Below are positions 14,527 through 17,239 of a stretch of DNA of 17,239 nt, piece after piece. Both the position numbers and the translations under genes were made by a program. Source of the DNA: an uncultured Roseovarius sp. (GTDB lineage: Bacteria > Pseudomonadota > Alphaproteobacteria > Rhodobacterales > Rhodobacteraceae); assembly GCA_934501475.1 (NCBI GenBank), contig CAKSUL010000040.1:1-17239 (forward strand), in the 5' to 3' direction. The notes beneath the pieces are model-generated. The model did not search any database. It saw only the letters and a list, made by a program, of their open reading frames with translations, and was not told the origin of the DNA. Numbering within the stretch: position 1 is the first letter of the stretch; each line of letters opens with the position of its first letter.

Positions 14527-15426
14527 TCAGCCGGGCAGCACGCTCTGGCTCAGTTCGTTGCGGATGCGGGCGCGGAATTTGGAGGCGCTGATGCCCAATG
14601 GCTGATCGCGCGAGGTGATCAGCGCGAATTCATGGATCACGCGCGGCGCAAACGGGCGCCAGATCACGCCATCCGACAGCGCCGCCTTGCCGTTGATCGG
14701 ATCGATCAGCGAAACACTGTCCCCCGCCGCCACCATGTTGCGCGCCACCGCGTAATAATATCCCGATGCGGTGTGGGTCAGCGGGATTTCCGCCTCGGAC
14801 ATCAGCCGCTCCAGTTGGCGGTCGACACTGTGGTCGCCGGTCACGGCAATGACGCTGCGCCCGCGCAGGGATCTGGGGGTGACGACATCGCGCGCGGCCA
14901 GCGGATGATCCGCGCGCATGATGCAGACGCATTCCATCTGAAACAGTTCGGCCTTCAGCCCCGCCACCGGCACCGGCGTGTCGATCACGCCGATGTCGAT
15001 CTGCCGGCTGCCGACCCACGAGGCGATCTGACGTGACGAATGCACCCGCATTTCCACATGGGTGTCGGGGTGATCCAGCTGGAACCCGGCAATCACGCGC
15101 GGCAGGAAATTGATCGCCAGCGTGCCATTGGTCGCCACGCTGATTCCGCCGGTGGTGCCGGTGCGGATCGCGTCGGCGCGCTGTTCGATACGCACCAGCG
15201 CGCCCAGCCCCAGAGAAATGTCCTCATGCAGCAGGATCGCCTCGCGGGTGGGGGCGAAAAAGCCGCGGCTGCGGTGAAACAGGCGGAACCCCATCACATC
15301 CTCAAGATTGCCAAGCGCGATGCTGACCGCGGGCTGGGTCAGGTTCAGACGCTGCGCCGCCCGCGAGACGGAACCGGCGTCAAACAGCGCGTTGAACACT
15401 TCCAGATGCCGGATCTTGATGCGCAT
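14527..15426 (-). CDS. LysR family transcriptional regulator
   Basis: A 299-residue LTTR of normal length. The N-terminal winged helix-turn-helix is in residues 1-60 (HLEVFNALFDAGSVSRAAQR, LNLTQPAVSIALGNLEDVMG, then FRLFHRS). The linker helix follows, then the effector domain (GGISVATNGTLAINFLPRVI and IDIGVIDTPVPVAGLKAEL). ATG 15426 gives the standard start; GGAG lies about 10 nt upstream. It is divergent from the FAD oxidoreductase and the following ABC binding protein, the usual place for an LTTR that controls its neighbour, so I infer it activates amine uptake and oxidation in response to a substrate or product. The effector is unknown. Confidence 0.93.
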   Translation of the reverse strand: MRIKIRHLEVFNALFDAGSVSRAAQRLNLTQPAVSIALGNLEDVMGFRLFHRSRGFFAPTREAILLHEDISLGLGALVRIEQRADAIRTGTTGGISVATNGTLAINFLPRVIAGFQLDHPDTHVEMRVHSSRQIASWVGSRQIDIGVIDTPVPVAGLKAELFQMECVCIMRADHPLAARDVVTPRSLRGRSVIAVTGDHSVDRQLERLMSEAEIPLTHTASGYYYAVARNMVAAGDSVSLIDPINGKAALSDGVIWRPFAPRVIHEFALITSRDQPLGISASKFRARIRNELSQSVLPG

Positions 15427-15453
15427 GGGGTCGGGCTCCGGGATTTTGCATAA

Positions 15454-15479
15454 ATGAATCGAATAATTATATATTTCAT
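15454..15479. promoter_or_regulatory. AT-rich dyad in the LysR / oxidoreductase intergenic region, likely LTTR operator
   Basis: ATGAA (15454-15458) and TTCAT (15475-15479) form an inverted repeat with centres 21 bp apart, two helical turns, inside the most AT-rich stretch of the window (about 15445-15520). A perfect TATAAT on the minus strand (15471-15466) lies between the arms and would be the -10 of the LysR gene, although I see no good -35. A regulator bound here could repress its own gene while activating the divergent operon. On the plus strand TTGCCA (15486-15491), 17 nt, TAACGT is a weak promoter candidate for the oxidoreductase. Confidence 0.4.
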
Positions 15480-15583
15480 ATTAAGTTGCCAGTTACCAAA
15501 TGCTTTCCTAACGTCAACTTCTATGACAGGCGCGGCACCGATGGATCACACCGGGGGCGCGGCTGCCGGGGGGCATCGTCGCG

Positions 15584-16915
15584 ATGGGAAAAACACGGGA
15601 AAACAATGTGTGGGTGCCGGATTGGAAGGACACGTCCTATTGGCTGGACGGCCTGGCCCCGCTGCACACATCCGAGGACCTGCCGACCGGCGCGGTCGAT
15701 GTGGTGGTCGTCGGCTCGGGGTATACCGGGCTGAACGCCGCGATCGAAACCGCGCGGGGCGGGCGCAGCACGCTGGTTCTGGAGGCCGAGGTGCCAGGCT
15801 GGGGATGCAGTTCGCGCAATGGCGGTCAGATCAGCACCAGCGTGAAACCCACGCATGAAAAGCTGCGCGCGAAATTCGGCGATGCGCGCGCCACCGCCAT
15901 CCGCGGCGAGGGAAAAACCGCGCTCGAGTGGATCGAGCAGCGCATCACCACGGAAAACATCGACTGTTCCTTTCGCCGCGCCGGGCGGTTTCACGCCGCC
16001 CACACGCCGCGCCATTATGAGGAACTGGCCCGCGATGCCGAAAAACTGGGCCGCAGCGAAGGGATCGAGGCGCATGTCGTGCCGCGCGCGCAACAGCGCA
16101 GCGAACTGGGCAGCGACATCTATTTCGGCGGCGTGGTCTTTGCGCGCCATGCGGCGGTCAATCCGGCGCTCTATCATCGCGGTCTGCTGAACACCGCGCT
16201 GGCGGCGGGGGCGCAGGTGATCGGGCATTGCCCGGTTCTGGGCATCGGGCAGCGCGCCGACGGGTTCATCGTCAAGACCGCCAGGGGATCGGTGCGCGCG
16301 CGCGACGTGATCGTGGCGACCAACGGCTATACCACCGGCATCACCCCATGGCTGCAACGCCGGGTGATCCCCATCGGCAGCTATGTCATCGCCACCGAAC
16401 CGCTGCCGACCTCGGTGGTGGACAGCCTGTTCCCCACCGACCGCATCGCCAGCGACACCTGCAAGGTGGTCTATTATTACCGCGCCTCGCCCGACCGCCG
16501 GCGCATCCTGTTCGGCGGGCGGGTCTCGTCCACGGAAACCAGCCCCGAGACCAGCGGCCCGCGTCTCTATGACAAGATGTGCAGCGTGTTTCCCGAATTG
16601 CGGGACTATCGCATTTCCCATTCCTGGAGCGGCACCGTCGCCTATTCCTTCGATGAACTGGCTCATGTCGGCGTGCATGAGGGCGTGCATCATGCCATGG
16701 GCTATTGTGGGTCGGGCGTGTCGATGGCCAGCTATCTGGGGATGCGCGTCGGGCAGAAGGTGCTGGGGCTGGCCGAAGGGCGCACCGCCTTTGACGATCT
16801 GCCCTTTCCGACGCGGCCCCTCTACACCGGCAAGCCATGGTTCCTGCCGGCGGCCGTCGCGTGGTATCGTTGGCAGGATCAGTTTCAGCACAACCGCGCA
16901 AAGACAGCGATGTGA
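15584..16915 (+). CDS. FAD-dependent oxidoreductase (DAO family, PuuB-like)
   Basis: A 443-residue cytoplasmic flavoprotein resembling gamma-glutamylputrescine oxidase. The N-terminal substrate-side segment VWVPDWKDTSYWLDGL precedes the Rossmann dinucleotide motif VVVVGSGYTGLNAA (40-53). The family sequence PGWGCSSRNGGQIS (71-84) follows. The second FAD-contact stretch is VIVATNGYTTGITPWLQRRV, and the C-terminal HAMGYCGSGVSMASYLGMRV closes the FAD site. ATG 15584 has a poor Shine-Dalgarno (a GGGGGG tract 12 nt up), but no better start keeps the N-terminus. It is followed after 109 bp by a polyamine-type ABC binding protein and preceded by a divergent LysR gene. I infer it oxidises the amine or amino acid imported by that transporter. 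The exact substrate is open. Confidence 0.9.
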   Translation: MGKTRENNVWVPDWKDTSYWLDGLAPLHTSEDLPTGAVDVVVVGSGYTGLNAAIETARGGRSTLVLEAEVPGWGCSSRNGGQISTSVKPTHEKLRAKFGDARATAIRGEGKTALEWIEQRITTENIDCSFRRAGRFHAAHTPRHYEELARDAEKLGRSEGIEAHVVPRAQQRSELGSDIYFGGVVFARHAAVNPALYHRGLLNTALAAGAQVIGHCPVLGIGQRADGFIVKTARGSVRARDVIVATNGYTTGITPWLQRRVIPIGSYVIATEPLPTSVVDSLFPTDRIASDTCKVVYYYRASPDRRRILFGGRVSSTETSPETSGPRLYDKMCSVFPELRDYRISHSWSGTVAYSFDELAHVGVHEGVHHAMGYCGSGVSMASYLGMRVGQKVLGLAEGRTAFDDLPFPTRPLYTGKPWFLPAAVAWYRWQDQFQHNRAKTAM

Positions 16916-17024
16916 CGCCCGATGCACCGGGCGGCCCCGGCGCTGCCGCCGCCCGTACAAGAGACGACAGCGATGGGCACGACCCGACACCGTGCCCCAA
17001 TTCAACAGAGGAGGAGAACAAGAC

Positions 17025-17239
17025 ATGAGAAAATCAATAGCCCTGACAGTGGCGGCGACCCTGCTGGCGACAACGGCCATGGCCCAGGACAAGAGCCTGA
17101 CCGTGGTGTCCTTTGGCGGGTCCTACCAGGAGGCGCAGAGCAAGGCGCTGTTTGAACCCTATGAGGCCAATACCGGGATCAAGGTCCTGCAGGAAACCTT
17201 TACCGGCATGTCCGACGTGCGCCTTCAGGTGTCCTCGGG
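17025..17239 (+). CDS. Polyamine-type ABC substrate-binding protein, 3' end cut by window
   Basis: Only the first 71 codons are present. Residues 1-20 are a Sec signal peptide ending in AMA before Gln21. The mature start (DKSLTVVSFGGSYQEAQSKA, then LFEPYEANTGIKV) is typical of PotD-like family binding proteins. ATG 17025 is preceded by a strong GAGGAGGAG at 17008-17016, 8 nt away. It probably opens an ABC operon continuing beyond the window, in the same transcription unit as the PuuB-like oxidoreductase. The family is the same as the truncated C-terminal half at 6066-6572. The two halves do not overlap, so identity cannot be compared here. Confidence 0.9.
   Translation, partial: MRKSIALTVAATLLATTAMAQDKSLTVVSFGGSYQEAQSKALFEPYEANTGIKVLQETFTGMSDVRLQVSS

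Noticed and set aside
16920..17000. GC-rich inverted repeats before the last binding-protein gene (GCCCG/CGGGC and GGGCGGC/GCCGCCC)
   Set aside because: The stems are short or overlap each other and are expected by chance at this GC content. There is no T-run and no sign of a riboswitch.
15521..17092. Long minus-strand open frame opposite the PuuB-like oxidoreductase
   Set aside because: Low-complexity Arg/Ala/Gly/His content. The plus strand carries the FAD motifs and the downstream signal peptide.
1..17239. CRISPR arrays, toxin-antitoxin pairs, defence islands, secondary-metabolite clusters
   Set aside because: No repeat-spacer pattern or matching gene families were seen. All intact genes are ordinary metabolic, transport or regulatory families.

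Overview
The window looks like chromosome from a Rhodobacteraceae (Rhodobacterales, Alphaproteobacteria) species. The sequence is GC-rich. The central block (class I fructose-bisphosphate aldolase, a Cds1-type PLP enzyme, pgk, tandem cyclophilins, a DUF4336 gene, and ftsB nearby) fits my recollection of that family, as does the abundance of TTT-type and polyamine-type ABC uptake genes. This placement is from memory of the families and was not checked against a database.

Layout. (1) 1-3504, plus strand: the 3' end of a GntR/HutC-type regulator, then a tripartite tricarboxylate transporter operon tctC-tctB-tctA. (2) 3511-6570, minus strand: remains of a spermidine/putrescine-type ABC operon in the order substrate-binding protein (C-terminal half only), ATPase (intact), permease (fused to an unrelated C-terminal tail). 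The second permease expected downstream is missing. A 9-bp GC stem-loop lies between the binding-protein and ATPase genes. (3) 6571-6937: a scrambled patch holding about 130 bp of an enoyl-CoA hydratase (minus) joined head-on to the 3' end of an FAD-dependent amine/amino-acid oxidase (plus). (4) 6962-9059: ftsB (minus) divergent from an AidB-like acyl-CoA dehydrogenase (plus). (5) 9144-12467, minus strand: pgk, a Cds1-like cysteine desulfhydrase, and class I aldolase. (6) 12665-14511, plus strand: a cytoplasmic cyclophilin, an exported cyclophilin and a DUF4336 protein, with overlapping ends. (7) 14527-17239: a LysR regulator divergent from a PuuB-like FAD oxidoreductase. The oxidoreductase is followed by the start of a second polyamine-type ABC substrate-binding protein, cut by the window edge.

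How the parts fit. Regions 1, 2 and 7 are organic-acid and amine scavenging modules. Region 7 reads as a LysR-controlled amine uptake and oxidation operon. Regions 4-6 are core metabolism and housekeeping.

The most notable signal is the set of abrupt gene-to-gene junctions near 3834, 6570 and 6697. At each one, recognisable conserved coding sequence of one family stops in mid-domain and another begins. They are either real rearrangement scars or assembly chimeras. The roughly 130-bp length of the hydratase piece is close to a short sequencing read, which makes the artefact explanation serious. I found no CRISPR array, tRNA, rRNA, transposase, phage gene or defence system, and no convincing undescribed multi-gene system.
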